From contig NZ_JAYEZO010000001.1 in the NCBI RefSeq assembly GCF_037031285.1, positions 1,550,001-1,614,000 of the forward strand: a DNA stretch of 64,000 nucleotides, given 5' to 3'. Below are positions 1 through 8,738 of this stretch, piece by piece. The stretch comes from Halobellus sp. LT62. GTDB taxonomy: Archaea; Halobacteriota; Halobacteria; Halobacteriales; Haloferacaceae. The translations under genes and the position numbers were made by a program. The stretch's first letter is position 1, and every line of letters begins with the position of its first letter. The notes beneath the pieces are model-generated. The model worked only from the letters and a program-made list of their open reading frames with translations, was not told where the DNA came from and did no database searches.

Positions 1-1487
1 TGGCCCACCGACTGACCGAGGACGAGTCCGTCGACGTCCTTCTGCTCGAGTCAGGCACGCCCGAGGAGGACCGCGATATGGTGAAAGATCCGACGCGCGT
101 CTGGGACCTGCTCGGCTCCGACCTCGACTGGAGCTTCGCGACCGAACCGCAACCGGATATGAACGGCCGGTCCATCGACTGGCCGCGTGGGAAGGCCCTT
201 GGTGGGTCGAGCGTGATCAACGGGATGGCGTACGTCCGCGGGCATCCCTACGACTACGACAACTGGGCCGATCAGGGGAACGACGGCTGGAGCTACGACG
301 AGATGCTCCCGTACTTCAAGAAGTCCGAGACACTGGCGGCCGATGGCGACGACGCCTACCACGGCACTGACGGCCCGCTAACCGTCTCGCGGGGCTCCGA
401 CCCTACCGAACTCGATCGGCTGTTCGTCGACGCGGCCGAGGCGGTCGGCCTCGACGTGAATATGGATTTCAACGGGGAACAGCAGGCGGGCGTCGGCTAC
501 TACCACTCGACGATCGACGACGGGCACCGACACAGTGCGGCGGCGGCATTCATCAAGCCGATTCTGGATCGGCCGAACCTCACCGTGGAGACGGCCGCAC
601 ACGTCACACAGCTCTCTTTCGAGAGCGACACCGCGACCGGTGTCGTCTACAAACAGGGGTGGTCACGGCACGAGGCGTCCGTCCGGGACGGCGGCGAGGT
701 CGTCGTCTCCGCCGGCGCGATCCAGACGCCACAGCTCCTGATGCTCTCGGGTATCGGTCCGGCCGACCATCTCGACGAACACGGTATTGACGCCAAAGTC
801 GACCTCCCCGGCGTCGGCCGCAACCTGCAGGATCACCTCCGCGTTCCCGTGGTCTTCGACACCACCGAGTCCGTTCCACAACCCGCGGGAGCCTCCGATA
901 AGGGGACTCGGTACGATCGCGTGAGCGTCGGCGCGTTCGCCCGCTCGGATCCGGACCGTCCGGCACCGGACATACAGTTCGGAATCTCTCCCGGGCTCTC
1001 GCCGGAACAGCCCGAACGCGGCTATTCGGTGATGGCTCTCCCGCTCCGTCCCACGAGTCGCGGCCGCGTGACGTTACAGTCCGACGATCCGTGGGATCAC
1101 CCGAAGATCGACCCCGCGTATCTCTCGACTGAGAAGGATGTCGACGACTTCGTCGACTGTATTCGGTGGGCGCGAAAGATCGGCCGCTCCGACGTCCTCT
1201 CGGAACTCCGCGACGTCGAGGTCGCGCCCGGCCCCGACGCCGAGAGGGACGAGGAGATCGCCGAATACGCCCGTAACAACGCGGTCAGCGGCTACCACCC
1301 CGTCTGTACGGCGAAGATGGGAAACGACAATCGCTCGGTCGTCGACGACGATCTGCGCGTCCACGGCCTCAACAACCTCCGCGTGATCGATGCGTCGGTG
1401 ATGCCGCAGATCACGAGCGGCAACACCAACGCGCCGACGATCGCCATCGCGGAGAAGGGTGCGGATCTGCTGAAAGCGTCGCAGTAG
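1..1487 (+). CDS. GMC-family FAD alcohol oxidoreductase (5' end outside window)
   Basis: Choline-dehydrogenase-like flavoenzyme that oxidises alcohols to aldehydes. The reading frame is open from base 3, and the first visible residues (AHRLTEDESVDVLLLESGTP) match residue 17 onward of the paralogue at 12385, so only about 16-18 residues including the FAD-binding GGGSAG are lost. The GMC signature PRGKALGGSS and the C-terminal SGNTNAPT are present. The catalytic-His segment reads YHPVCTAKMG, whereas both paralogues have YHPVGTCKMG, so the Gly and Cys after the catalytic His are altered while the His (codon 1296-1298) remains. It converges on the CoA ligase gene. The substrate cannot be inferred. 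Confidence 0.93.
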   Translation, partial: AHRLTEDESVDVLLLESGTPEEDRDMVKDPTRVWDLLGSDLDWSFATEPQPDMNGRSIDWPRGKALGGSSVINGMAYVRGHPYDYDNWADQGNDGWSYDEMLPYFKKSETLAADGDDAYHGTDGPLTVSRGSDPTELDRLFVDAAEAVGLDVNMDFNGEQQAGVGYYHSTIDDGHRHSAAAAFIKPILDRPNLTVETAAHVTQLSFESDTATGVVYKQGWSRHEASVRDGGEVVVSAGAIQTPQLLMLSGIGPADHLDEHGIDAKVDLPGVGRNLQDHLRVPVVFDTTESVPQPAGASDKGTRYDRVSVGAFARSDPDRPAPDIQFGISPGLSPEQPERGYSVMALPLRPTSRGRVTLQSDDPWDHPKIDPAYLSTEKDVDDFVDCIRWARKIGRSDVLSELRDVEVAPGPDAERDEEIAEYARNNAVSGYHPVCTAKMGNDNRSVVDDDLRVHGLNNLRVIDASVMPQITSGNTNAPTIAIAEKGADLLKASQ

Positions 1488-1541
1488 GTACGTCTTCTTC
1501 TGTCGTTCCCCGTGGCGACGGCGTATGACCACGGAATCTGA

Positions 1542-2876
1542 CTACTCGCCGTCGTGCTTGATGAGTTTCGTCTTGTACTCGCCGGCCGGTAGGTCGTCGA
1601 TATCGGTGACTGTCGGGTCGACGCGCGCCTTCAGCTGCTCGCGGACCTCGGTGACGACTTCGTCGGCGGCGTCCGCCGCCGATCGATCGGAAGCGGGCTC
1701 CAGCGCGATCTCGATCGGGATCGGCTCCTCGAAGTTCACCTTGTCCGCTTCGGGGAGGACGACGCGGAGCCGCGGCGCGACGCCGTCGACGTCGGAGATT
1801 ACGTCGCGGATCGCTGACGGGAAGACGTTCATTCCCTTGTAGATGAGCATGTCGTCTGCACGGCCGACGACTTGGATCTTCGGCGCGGTCCGGCCACAGT
1901 CGCAGTCGGTGCCCGTGACGGTGACGTAATCTCCGGAGCGGAACCGCAGCAGCGGCGTCGCCTCGCGGCGCAGGTGCGTGTACACGAGCTCTCCCTCCGC
2001 GCCTTCCTCGAACGGTTTCACCTCGCCGCTCTCGGGGTCGATCAGCTCGACGTGGACGAATCCCTGCGCGTGGAAGTGCATTCCCTCTTCTTCGGCGCAT
2101 TCAGCCCACATACTCCCGAGGACGTCGCCGAGGCCCATCGCCTCGCGGACGAGTGAGACGTCCCAGACGTCGTAGAACTCGTCTCTGATCTCCGGGTTGG
2201 CGATGCCCGGCGCGGCACCGCCGATTACCTTCTCGAACCCGAAGTCCTCGGGTTCGACGCCGACGATGTCTTCGGCGTTTTCCGAGAGATACCGGATGTG
2301 CGACGTTGTGGTCCAGAGGATGTCGGGTCGGACGTCCAGCGCGACCGAGAGGAGTCGTTCGGTGCTCTCGCCGCCCGCTGGAACCACGTTCGCGCCGAGT
2401 TTGGTCAGCGTCTCGAAATACGGCGTCCCGCCGGTGATCATCGTCTGCCCGGCCCCGAAGAGCACGGTGTCTTCCGGACGAACGCCGACGGTGTAGAACG
2501 ACCGTTTCTGGACCGTGTTCCAGTTCCGTCGGTCCTGCGCGGTCAGTCCGAAATACGTCGGTTTGCCGGTCGTCCCGGACGACGAGATGGTGCGGTTGAG
2601 CGCGGACTTGGGGGCCGCTTGGTGCTCCCCGAGGGGTCTCGCCGGGACGGGGTCTCGCTGGGAGTCGCGTTCGTCCTGCTTCGTCGTGAACGGAACTGCT
2701 TGCAGCGCTTCGAGAGAGTCGAGTTCGTCCGGATCGATTCCCCACTCGTCGAACCGACGCTGATAGAACTCCGAGCGCTCCCGAAGATACTCGATCTGTT
2801 TCGGGAGCAATCGCTCGTGTTCGGCGAGAACTTGGTCCCACGGCTGGGTCTCGATCGGATCGTACACATCCGCCAT
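1542..2876 (-). CDS. phenylacetate-CoA ligase family protein (PaaK-like)
   Basis: AMP-forming ligase of 444 residues expected to activate an aryl or acyl acid to its CoA thioester in the cytoplasm. The ATP-binding motif SSSGTTGKP lies at residues 98-106. The C-terminal part shows the PaaK pattern with FRSGDYV, CDCGRTAPKI and GRADDMLIYKGMNVFP. I chose the ATG at 2876 because MADVYDP begins the family homology and a TATA-like sequence (ACGTTAAAAT on the minus strand, about 2897-2907) lies about 27 bases upstream; an in-frame extension to 2996 reads as noncoding. The surrounding oxidoreductases suggest that it activates an acid made locally. Phenylacetate itself is not proven. Confidence 0.88.
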   Translation of the reverse strand: MADVYDPIETQPWDQVLAEHERLLPKQIEYLRERSEFYQRRFDEWGIDPDELDSLEALQAVPFTTKQDERDSQRDPVPARPLGEHQAAPKSALNRTISSSGTTGKPTYFGLTAQDRRNWNTVQKRSFYTVGVRPEDTVLFGAGQTMITGGTPYFETLTKLGANVVPAGGESTERLLSVALDVRPDILWTTTSHIRYLSENAEDIVGVEPEDFGFEKVIGGAAPGIANPEIRDEFYDVWDVSLVREAMGLGDVLGSMWAECAEEEGMHFHAQGFVHVELIDPESGEVKPFEEGAEGELVYTHLRREATPLLRFRSGDYVTVTGTDCDCGRTAPKIQVVGRADDMLIYKGMNVFPSAIRDVISDVDGVAPRLRVVLPEADKVNFEEPIPIEIALEPASDRSAADAADEVVTEVREQLKARVDPTVTDIDDLPAGEYKTKLIKHDGE

Positions 2877-3053
2877 ACTGCGACGGTTGCGTGACTCCCA
2901 TTTTAACGTAACGGTGAGACCACCGAACACGCCGGCGCAGTCGTGACTGTCTGTCTTCCGATGCGACGCACCTGTGTATTCGACTGTTGACCGCATCGAC
3001 GCAGGCTGGTGGCCGGAACGGGTCTGTGCTCGCCGCGATCTCGACTCGCTTGG

Positions 3054-3986
3054 TTACTCGGCCCGGCGGGCGACGTACCGTTTCGCCGATTCGATCGCCG
3101 TGACACCGTCGCCGACCGCCGCGGCGATTTCGAGCGGGCTTTCCTCTCTGACGTCGCCCGCGGCGAAGATGCCCCCGACGCTCGTTTCCATCGATTGGTC
3201 GACGGCGACCCGGCCGTCCTCGGCGAGTGAGACCGTCCCGTCGAGAAACGCCGAGTTCGGTCCGGAGCCGGTGTTCACGCTCACGCCGCCGACCTCGATC
3301 GTGTTTTCCACCGCACTGTCTGACTCGTTCTCCTCGCTCTCGACGCGGATGCCGGTCACGAGCCCGTCGCTGCCGAGCACCTCCGTCACCGCCGTCCCGG
3401 TCAGCACCTCGATATCGGGATGGGACCGCGCTTCGTCGGCGAGCGCCTCGTCGGCCGCCAGTTCGGACGCCTCGTCGATCAGGAGCACCTCGCTCGCGTA
3501 CTCGGTCAGAAACACCGCGTCGATGGCGGCGTGGTTGCCCCCGCCGACCACCGCGATCCGTTCGTCGCGGTAGAGCGGGCCGTCGCAGGTGGCGCAGTAG
3601 AAGATCCCCCGACCCTCGTACTCCTCCTCACCCGGCACGTCGAGGCGTCCGTCGCTGCTGCCCGTCGCGACGACGACGACGGCCGCCTCGTACTCGCCGC
3701 TGTCGGTCAGCACCGTGTGCGGATCGCCGGGTTCGATCCCCTCGACTCGCTCCAAGTTGACTTCGGGGTCGTACTTCTCCGCCTCTTCGACCATCTTCGA
3801 GCGGAGTTCCGTCCCGGAGACGCCGCCCGGAAAGCCGGGGTACGATCGAATCTCGTGTCGATTCACGAGTTCCCCACCGATCGACTCGTCTTCGAAAAAC
3901 AGCGTGTCGAGTCCGCTTCGGCCGGCGTACGCCCCGGCGGCCAACCCCGCGGGCCCCGTTCCGATGATAATCACGTCGTGCGCCAT
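3054..3986 (-). CDS. thioredoxin reductase-like NAD(P)/FAD disulfide oxidoreductase
   Basis: Flavoprotein of 310 residues, the usual length for low-molecular-weight thioredoxin reductases. The FAD-binding GTGPAG is at residues 9-14, the redox pair C131-A-T-C134 follows, and the second Rossmann motif VVGGGNHA starts near 147. It would move electrons from NAD(P)H to a thioredoxin or related disulfide partner. The start at 3986 (MAHDVIIIG) fits the family N-terminus; a further ATG at 4079 would add 31 unrelated residues. The gene is divergent from the alcohol dehydrogenase at 4117. Two Cys-motif proteins lie in the same island (CGSC at 6387-6956 and CDPC at 25764-26438), so a local partner is possible but not shown. 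Confidence 0.88.
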   Translation of the reverse strand: MAHDVIIIGTGPAGLAAGAYAGRSGLDTLFFEDESIGGELVNRHEIRSYPGFPGGVSGTELRSKMVEEAEKYDPEVNLERVEGIEPGDPHTVLTDSGEYEAAVVVVATGSSDGRLDVPGEEEYEGRGIFYCATCDGPLYRDERIAVVGGGNHAAIDAVFLTEYASEVLLIDEASELAADEALADEARSHPDIEVLTGTAVTEVLGSDGLVTGIRVESEENESDSAVENTIEVGGVSVNTGSGPNSAFLDGTVSLAEDGRVAVDQSMETSVGGIFAAGDVREESPLEIAAAVGDGVTAIESAKRYVARRAE

Positions 3987-4086
3987 AATTGCGTCCGGAG
4001 ATCCCACAGCGCGGGCAAAAAAGGTTTCCACCACGCTCGTCGGATCGTATATCTGACGACCGACTGAGCTCGGATCCACCTCAACG

Positions 4087-4096
4087 TTTTTATATT
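4087..4096 (+). promoter_or_regulatory. TATA box that sets the start of the downstream alcohol dehydrogenase
   Basis: The A/T-rich stretch TTTTATATTG lies about 25-30 bases before the GTG at 4117. That is the usual distance from TATA to transcription start in haloarchaea, so the mRNA is predicted to be leaderless and to begin at or very near the GTG. This argues against the upstream TTG at 4099. Confidence 0.6.
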
Positions 4097-4116
4097 GTTT
4101 GTCCGAACTTGGGGCT

Positions 4117-5154
4117 GTGAAAGCAGCTAGACTATACGGTACAGAAGACGTTCGTATCGACGAGGTCGACGCGCCGGAGCCCGGCCCGGGCGAGGTGCTC
4201 GTCGACGTGGCCGCCTGCGGGATCTGCGGGTCGGACCTCCACTTCTATGAGGACGCCGACAACTACTTCGAGGAGGGTGCGCTCCCGCTCACGCTGGGCC
4301 ACGAGATCGGCGGAACCGTCGCCGAGACCGGCGAGGGCGTCGACATCGAGGTCGGCACCGACGTCGTCCTCGGGCCGCACACGCCCTGTGGGGAGTGTTG
4401 GTGCTGCGAGCGGGGGAAGTACAACCTCTGTCGCGACCTCAACGCGACCTCGGCGCGACCGGGCGGGTACGCCGAGCAGGTCGTCGAGAGCGCGGACAAC
4501 GCGATCCCGCTGCCCGACGGCGTCTCGCCCGCGGACGCCGCGATCGCCCAACCGGTCAGCGTGGGCCTACACGCCGTCAGGCAGTCCCCGGTCGGGATCG
4601 GCGACAGCGTCGCGATCGTCGGCGCGGGTCCGATCGGCCTCGGCGCACTTCGCTCGGCGAAATCGTCGGGGGCGGCACCGATCTACGTCTCGGAACCCCA
4701 AGCCGCGCGCCGTGAGATCGCCGAAGATTTCGGTGCGGACGTGCTGATTGACCCCACTGAGGAGGACCCCGCCGAACGCATCCACGAGGAGACGGGCACC
4801 GGCGTCGACGTCGCCTTCGAGGCCGTCGGTCACGGGGCGACGCTGTCGCAGGCCGTCGAGTCCACGAAGGCCGACGGTCACACCACGGTCATCGGCGTCT
4901 TCGGGGGCGAAGTCGAGTTCGATCCGCAACTGCTCGTCAGCGCCCAACGGACCGTCAGCGGATCGACGTCCCACCTCGTCGGACCGCGCCTCACCGAAGA
5001 GTACGGCGTGGTGATCCGCCAGCTCGCCGCCGGCGAACTCGACGCCGAGAAGTACGTCACCTCCCGAATCGGTATCGACGACGTCGTCGAAGACGGATTC
5101 GAGGCGCTGCAGGACCCGGACAGAGAAGAGCGGAAGATCCTCGTCTGTCCCTAG
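4117..5154 (+). CDS. zinc-dependent medium-chain alcohol dehydrogenase (copy 1)
   Basis: MDR-family dehydrogenase of 345 residues, related to polyol and butanediol dehydrogenases. Catalytic zinc ligands fit C37 (CGICGSD) and H62-E63 (GHE). Structural zinc ligands are C91, C94, C97 and C105. A Rossmann motif VGAGPIGLG follows in the middle of the chain. The GTG at 4117 is preferred because it gives the same MKAAR start as the paralogue at 12265 and fits the TATA box. All zinc ligands fall at identical residue numbers in the two copies. It probably oxidises a secondary alcohol or polyol with NAD(P)+; the true substrate is unknown. Confidence 0.92.
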   Translation: MKAARLYGTEDVRIDEVDAPEPGPGEVLVDVAACGICGSDLHFYEDADNYFEEGALPLTLGHEIGGTVAETGEGVDIEVGTDVVLGPHTPCGECWCCERGKYNLCRDLNATSARPGGYAEQVVESADNAIPLPDGVSPADAAIAQPVSVGLHAVRQSPVGIGDSVAIVGAGPIGLGALRSAKSSGAAPIYVSEPQAARREIAEDFGADVLIDPTEEDPAERIHEETGTGVDVAFEAVGHGATLSQAVESTKADGHTTVIGVFGGEVEFDPQLLVSAQRTVSGSTSHLVGPRLTEEYGVVIRQLAAGELDAEKYVTSRIGIDDVVEDGFEALQDPDREERKILVCP

Positions 5155-5279
5155 GCGGGCGCGCTCACCTTTCGGAGCGACGTCGCGGTGGCTTCGGGCT
5201 GTAGTGGCCGCCGTTTCCGGGCGCGACTGCACTGCGAGAACTTCTTTACTGTGCAAAAAGCGATGGTCGAGAGCCGTTC

Positions 5280-6362
5280 TTACTCGTAGAAGCCCTCGGT
5301 GGGCACCCAGTTCTCCTCGATCGAGTACTCCTCTAACAGCGACTCCCAGTTGTCGGGGAACTCGATCTTCTTCGTCACCGGACCGCCGATCGAACTACCG
5401 AAGATGGCGTTGATGCGGCCGGGACCCCCGATCGTCGCCACCTTGACGGCGTCGACGTCGGCGTACTGCTGTACCTGTCGCGGCGGGACCTTTTCACCGC
5501 CGCCGAACGTCCGGGTGAACTCGTTTGTCTTGTAATAGGAGTTCTCGACGATGTACTCCTTGATTTCCTGCTTGCTCAGGCCTTCCTTTTCGAGTTCTTC
5601 GGCGTTGTACGGGTTGATCGCGTGCGTGATCGTCACGTTGAGATCCTCGCCGGAACTAGCCCGCATCGACGAGGGGGTGTTCTCGATCATCCCACGAAGG
5701 ACGTGCTCGCCGGTGTTCTCGCTGGGGAGCCACTGCACCCAACTGTTCGGTCCGGCCAGCGAGATCGTGCTGTCGTCGGCGTCGTAGCCGTGGGTGACGT
5801 GGTAGGGTTCCCACGGGCTCGCTTCCTCGTTCTCGCCGGCGAGCATCGAGAACTTCGCGGGGTTGCCCATCACGCCCATGTCCTTCTCGCCGGGGTAGAT
5901 CTTCGCCGTGTTCCGGTAGGCCATCCCGAGCGCTCGCGCGATCGTCTGGTTCGCGTGGAAGCTCGGTCCGAACGCGCCCGACCCGCTCTCGATGTCGAGC
6001 ATCTCCCGAACGGGCCCGTTCACGATCCACTGGTACGCCCACGATCCGGTGCTGACGGAGAACTGAATCGAGTTGGAGTTCGGATCCGCGAGCGCGCGAA
6101 CGCCCGCTTCGAGCACGGGCATATAGATCGGTAGACAGCCCGCCATCACCGCGTTGGCGGCGAGGCGCTCGATCGTAAGCGGGTTCTCGTTGTTCCCGAG
6201 GCGGCCGACGACGTGCTCTCGCGGCTTTTCGGTCCCGCGGAGCATCTCCTCGACTCGCTCTTCGGTCGGCGGGATGACCGGCAGGCCGTCGGTCATCCCC
6301 TCGCGATACAGCGACTTGTTGATCTCTGCTAACGACTGCTCGTCTTGGGATTGTTCGGGCAT
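5280..6362 (-). CDS. conserved UGSC-associated protein, copy 1
   Basis: Protein of 360 residues with no signal peptide or membrane segment. It belongs to a conserved family of unknown function that I recognise from the neighbourhood of, or fusion with, UGSC (seleno)proteins. Recognisable blocks are DGLPVIPPTEERV near the N-terminus, NAVMAGC with an invariant-looking Cys, WIVNGPVR, GAFGPSFHANQTI, NEEASPWEPYH and IGGPGRINAIF near the C-terminus. It lies 24 bp behind the CGSC gene and is almost certainly cotranscribed with it. A second copy sits at 10043-11140. The many conserved Gly, Asn and His blocks suggest an enzyme, but I do not know the reaction. Confidence 0.8.
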   Translation of the reverse strand: MPEQSQDEQSLAEINKSLYREGMTDGLPVIPPTEERVEEMLRGTEKPREHVVGRLGNNENPLTIERLAANAVMAGCLPIYMPVLEAGVRALADPNSNSIQFSVSTGSWAYQWIVNGPVREMLDIESGSGAFGPSFHANQTIARALGMAYRNTAKIYPGEKDMGVMGNPAKFSMLAGENEEASPWEPYHVTHGYDADDSTISLAGPNSWVQWLPSENTGEHVLRGMIENTPSSMRASSGEDLNVTITHAINPYNAEELEKEGLSKQEIKEYIVENSYYKTNEFTRTFGGGEKVPPRQVQQYADVDAVKVATIGGPGRINAIFGSSIGGPVTKKIEFPDNWESLLEEYSIEENWVPTEGFYE

Positions 6363-6386
6363 AGCGTAAGTCCGTGGACCGGTGTG

Positions 6387-6956
6387 TTACTGCGCCACCG
6401 GTTCTGCGCGTTCTTTGTCGTTCAGCGATCGAGTCAGCTCTTCTTCGATGCCGTCCATCACGTCCTCTGAGACCTCTTCGCGGATCCGTTCGAGATCCGT
6501 CGTCTCACAGCGGACGGGGGTCTTCTTGTATCGCAGCGGGCGACCGCGCTCGATCGCGTTCGACTGGTAGTCGAGCTCGAACCCCTCGTCGATCAGGCCG
6601 ACGCCGGGCGTTCCGGCGTCCTCGACCAGTTCGACGCCCCACGCGAGGAACTTCGTGCAGGAGCCACAGTCGCCGATCGCACCGATCGCCGTGTCGACGC
6701 CCTCGGCCCACTCGACGACGGCGTCCTGCTCGTCGTCGTTTTTGATCTGGTTCAGGTGCTCGACGTGATACCAGCTGAACGTCGCGTCGGGGTATCGGTC
6801 TTGTAGTTTCTCCTGTACGGCCGTGAGAAGCGGCTCCGCCGCCGGCTTTCCGTTGTCATACAGCCCGATCGTCTTTCCAGCTAGCGTGTCGACCCGGGGA
6901 ACCAGCGGCTTCTGTTCGACATCGTCGGTGTCCGATCCAGGGGTAACAAGTCCCAT
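6387..6956 (-). CDS. UGSC-family protein, cysteine form (CGSC motif)
   Basis: Protein of 189 residues. The signature is GDCGSCTKF with C97-G-S-C100, the cysteine version of the U-G-S-C motif that names this family; position 97 is encoded by TGT, not TGA, so no selenocysteine is involved here. The residues after it (WGVELVEDAGTPGVG) also fit the family. The motif resembles a redox-active dithiol, but the family's reaction is unknown to me. The ATG at 6956 is chosen because a TATA-like GTTATAT lies about 30 bases upstream; an ATG at 6983 would add nine residues. The partner gene follows 24 bp downstream and an aldehyde dehydrogenase is divergent. Confidence 0.78.
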   Translation of the reverse strand: MGLVTPGSDTDDVEQKPLVPRVDTLAGKTIGLYDNGKPAAEPLLTAVQEKLQDRYPDATFSWYHVEHLNQIKNDDEQDAVVEWAEGVDTAIGAIGDCGSCTKFLAWGVELVEDAGTPGVGLIDEGFELDYQSNAIERGRPLRYKKTPVRCETTDLERIREEVSEDVMDGIEEELTRSLNDKERAEPVAQ

Positions 6957-7196
6957 ACGTAAGTATACTGAATAATAGGACATATAACTTTTGCCACCAC
7001 CTCCGACTCGGTGATGAGGGCCTTCTCAGTCGGTTACCGTCCCTTCGCACCGGATCGAGGGGGACGAGCACCGCCAGAATTTCCCACCGCTCCGCTGTTC
7101 GATGTGAACCCACAAACAGAGTTATGTGGTTGACCTCCGAAGCCGGAATCACAGCGTCTAGTTGACAACCGACGACTGGTCTACTGGTGGTATCCA

Positions 7197-8633
7197 ATGT
7201 CACTCACAATGCAACAACAGTACGAGCTGTTTATCGACGGAGAGAGCGTCGCGCCGGCGAACGAGGAGTATCGAACGACCGAAGACCCCGCCACCGAAGA
7301 ACCGATCGCGCGGTACGCGGCCGCGACGGCGGCCGACGTCGACCGCGCGGTCGAAGCGGCCCAACGCGCCCAACTCGAGTGGAAGAAGAAGCGCCCCAGC
7401 GAGCGCGGCGCGGTCCTCCGCGACGTCGCTGACGCGGTGCGGGAGAACGCCGACGAGCTCGCGGAGATCGAGACCAAAGATCAGGGAAAGCCGATTTCGT
7501 ACTCGGAGCGGTTGATTCAGGGAGCCGCGGGGACGTTCGACTTCTATGCGGGTGCGGCGGACAAGATCCAGGGCGACAGCATCCCGATCGGCGAGGACGG
7601 CGTCGACTTCACGATGGAGGAGCCCTACGGCGTGAGCGCGCAGATCATCCCGTGGAACACGCCGCTGAATCTGGCGGCGCAGGGAATCGCCCCCGCGCTC
7701 GCTGCGGGCAACGCAGTCGTGATCAAGCCCGCACCGACGACGCCGCTTCCACCGCTGCACCTCGCGGAAGTCTGCAAGGAGGCGGGCGTTCCGGACGGGC
7801 TCATCAACGTCGTCACCGGTGCGACCGAGCCCGGTGCCGCGCTCTCGGGCCACGAGGGCGTCGACACCGTCTCGTTCACCGGGAGCGTCCCCACGGGCCA
7901 AGCCGTGATGGAGTCCGCGGCGAAGAACATCACTCCCGTCACGCTCGAACTCGGCGGCAAGAACCCCGCGGTCGTCATGCCCGACGCCGACCTCGAGGAG
8001 GCCGTCAGCGCGATTCAGATCGGTATTTTCAGCAACACCGGACAGATCTGTGCGGCCGCGGACAGAGCGGTCGTTCACGAGGACGTCTACGACGAGTTCG
8101 TCGAGATGATCGTCGAGCGCGCGGAGGAGTACAGTCTCGGAGCCGGAATGGACGACCCGGAGATGGGCCCGCTCAATCACGAGGCGCACTTCGAGGAAGT
8201 ACTGGAGTACATTCAGACCGGTATCGACGAGGGCGCGACGCTCGAAACCGGCGGCGACGCGCCGGACCGAGACGGCTACTTCGTCGAACCGACGGTCTTC
8301 TCCGACGTCGAGAACGATATGACGATCGCCCAAGAGGAGATATTCGGGCCGGTTCTCTGTGTGATCCCGTTCTCGGACCAAGCGGAGGCCGTCGAGATCG
8401 CGAACGACATCGAACTCGGTCTCACGAGCGGCGTCTTCACACAGGATATCGATACGGCGCTGCAACTCTCGCGTGACATCGAGGCCGGAACCGTGTACGT
8501 GAACCAGTGGTTCGGCGGCTCGACCGCGACGCCGTTCGGCGGCTACAAGAAGAGCGGAATCGGGCGCGAGATGGGTATGTACGCGTTCGAGTCACACCTC
8601 CAGACGAAGAACGTCTGTATCGACCTCTCCTGA
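7197..8633 (+). CDS. NAD(P)+-dependent aldehyde dehydrogenase
   Basis: Full-length ALDH-superfamily enzyme of 478 residues that oxidises an aldehyde to the acid. Catalytic residues are visible: N154 in IPWNTP, K177 in VIKPAP, general base E251 in ELGGKNP, and nucleophile C285 in TGQICAA. The cofactor region FTGSVPTG and the C-terminal FGGYKKSGIGREMG are typical of the betaine-aldehyde/lactaldehyde-type subfamily. The ATG at 7197 is used; an ATG four codons later is equally possible. It stands divergent from the CGSC operon and could oxidise aldehydes made by the GMC and zinc-dependent alcohol dehydrogenases nearby. The substrate is unassigned. Confidence 0.93.
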   Translation: MSLTMQQQYELFIDGESVAPANEEYRTTEDPATEEPIARYAAATAADVDRAVEAAQRAQLEWKKKRPSERGAVLRDVADAVRENADELAEIETKDQGKPISYSERLIQGAAGTFDFYAGAADKIQGDSIPIGEDGVDFTMEEPYGVSAQIIPWNTPLNLAAQGIAPALAAGNAVVIKPAPTTPLPPLHLAEVCKEAGVPDGLINVVTGATEPGAALSGHEGVDTVSFTGSVPTGQAVMESAAKNITPVTLELGGKNPAVVMPDADLEEAVSAIQIGIFSNTGQICAAADRAVVHEDVYDEFVEMIVERAEEYSLGAGMDDPEMGPLNHEAHFEEVLEYIQTGIDEGATLETGGDAPDRDGYFVEPTVFSDVENDMTIAQEEIFGPVLCVIPFSDQAEAVEIANDIELGLTSGVFTQDIDTALQLSRDIEAGTVYVNQWFGGSTATPFGGYKKSGIGREMGMYAFESHLQTKNVCIDLS

Positions 8634-8738
8634 CGACGCTCTCTGACACCCTTCTCTCACTGTCTTTACTTCTGTCGCCGTCAGCTGTCGTCCTCGATCG
8701 AGAACAACTTATTTGCTGCTTCGGTATGAGGAGAGGGT

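Noticed and set aside
6387-6956. Selenocysteine in the UGSC-type protein
   Set aside because: The first motif position is TGT (Cys), not TGA. Haloarchaea are also not known to use selenocysteine.
7200-8465. 421-codon minus-strand frame antisense to the aldehyde dehydrogenase
   Set aside because: The overlapped gene has complete catalytic motifs. The antisense product has no motif and an Arg/Val-rich composition.
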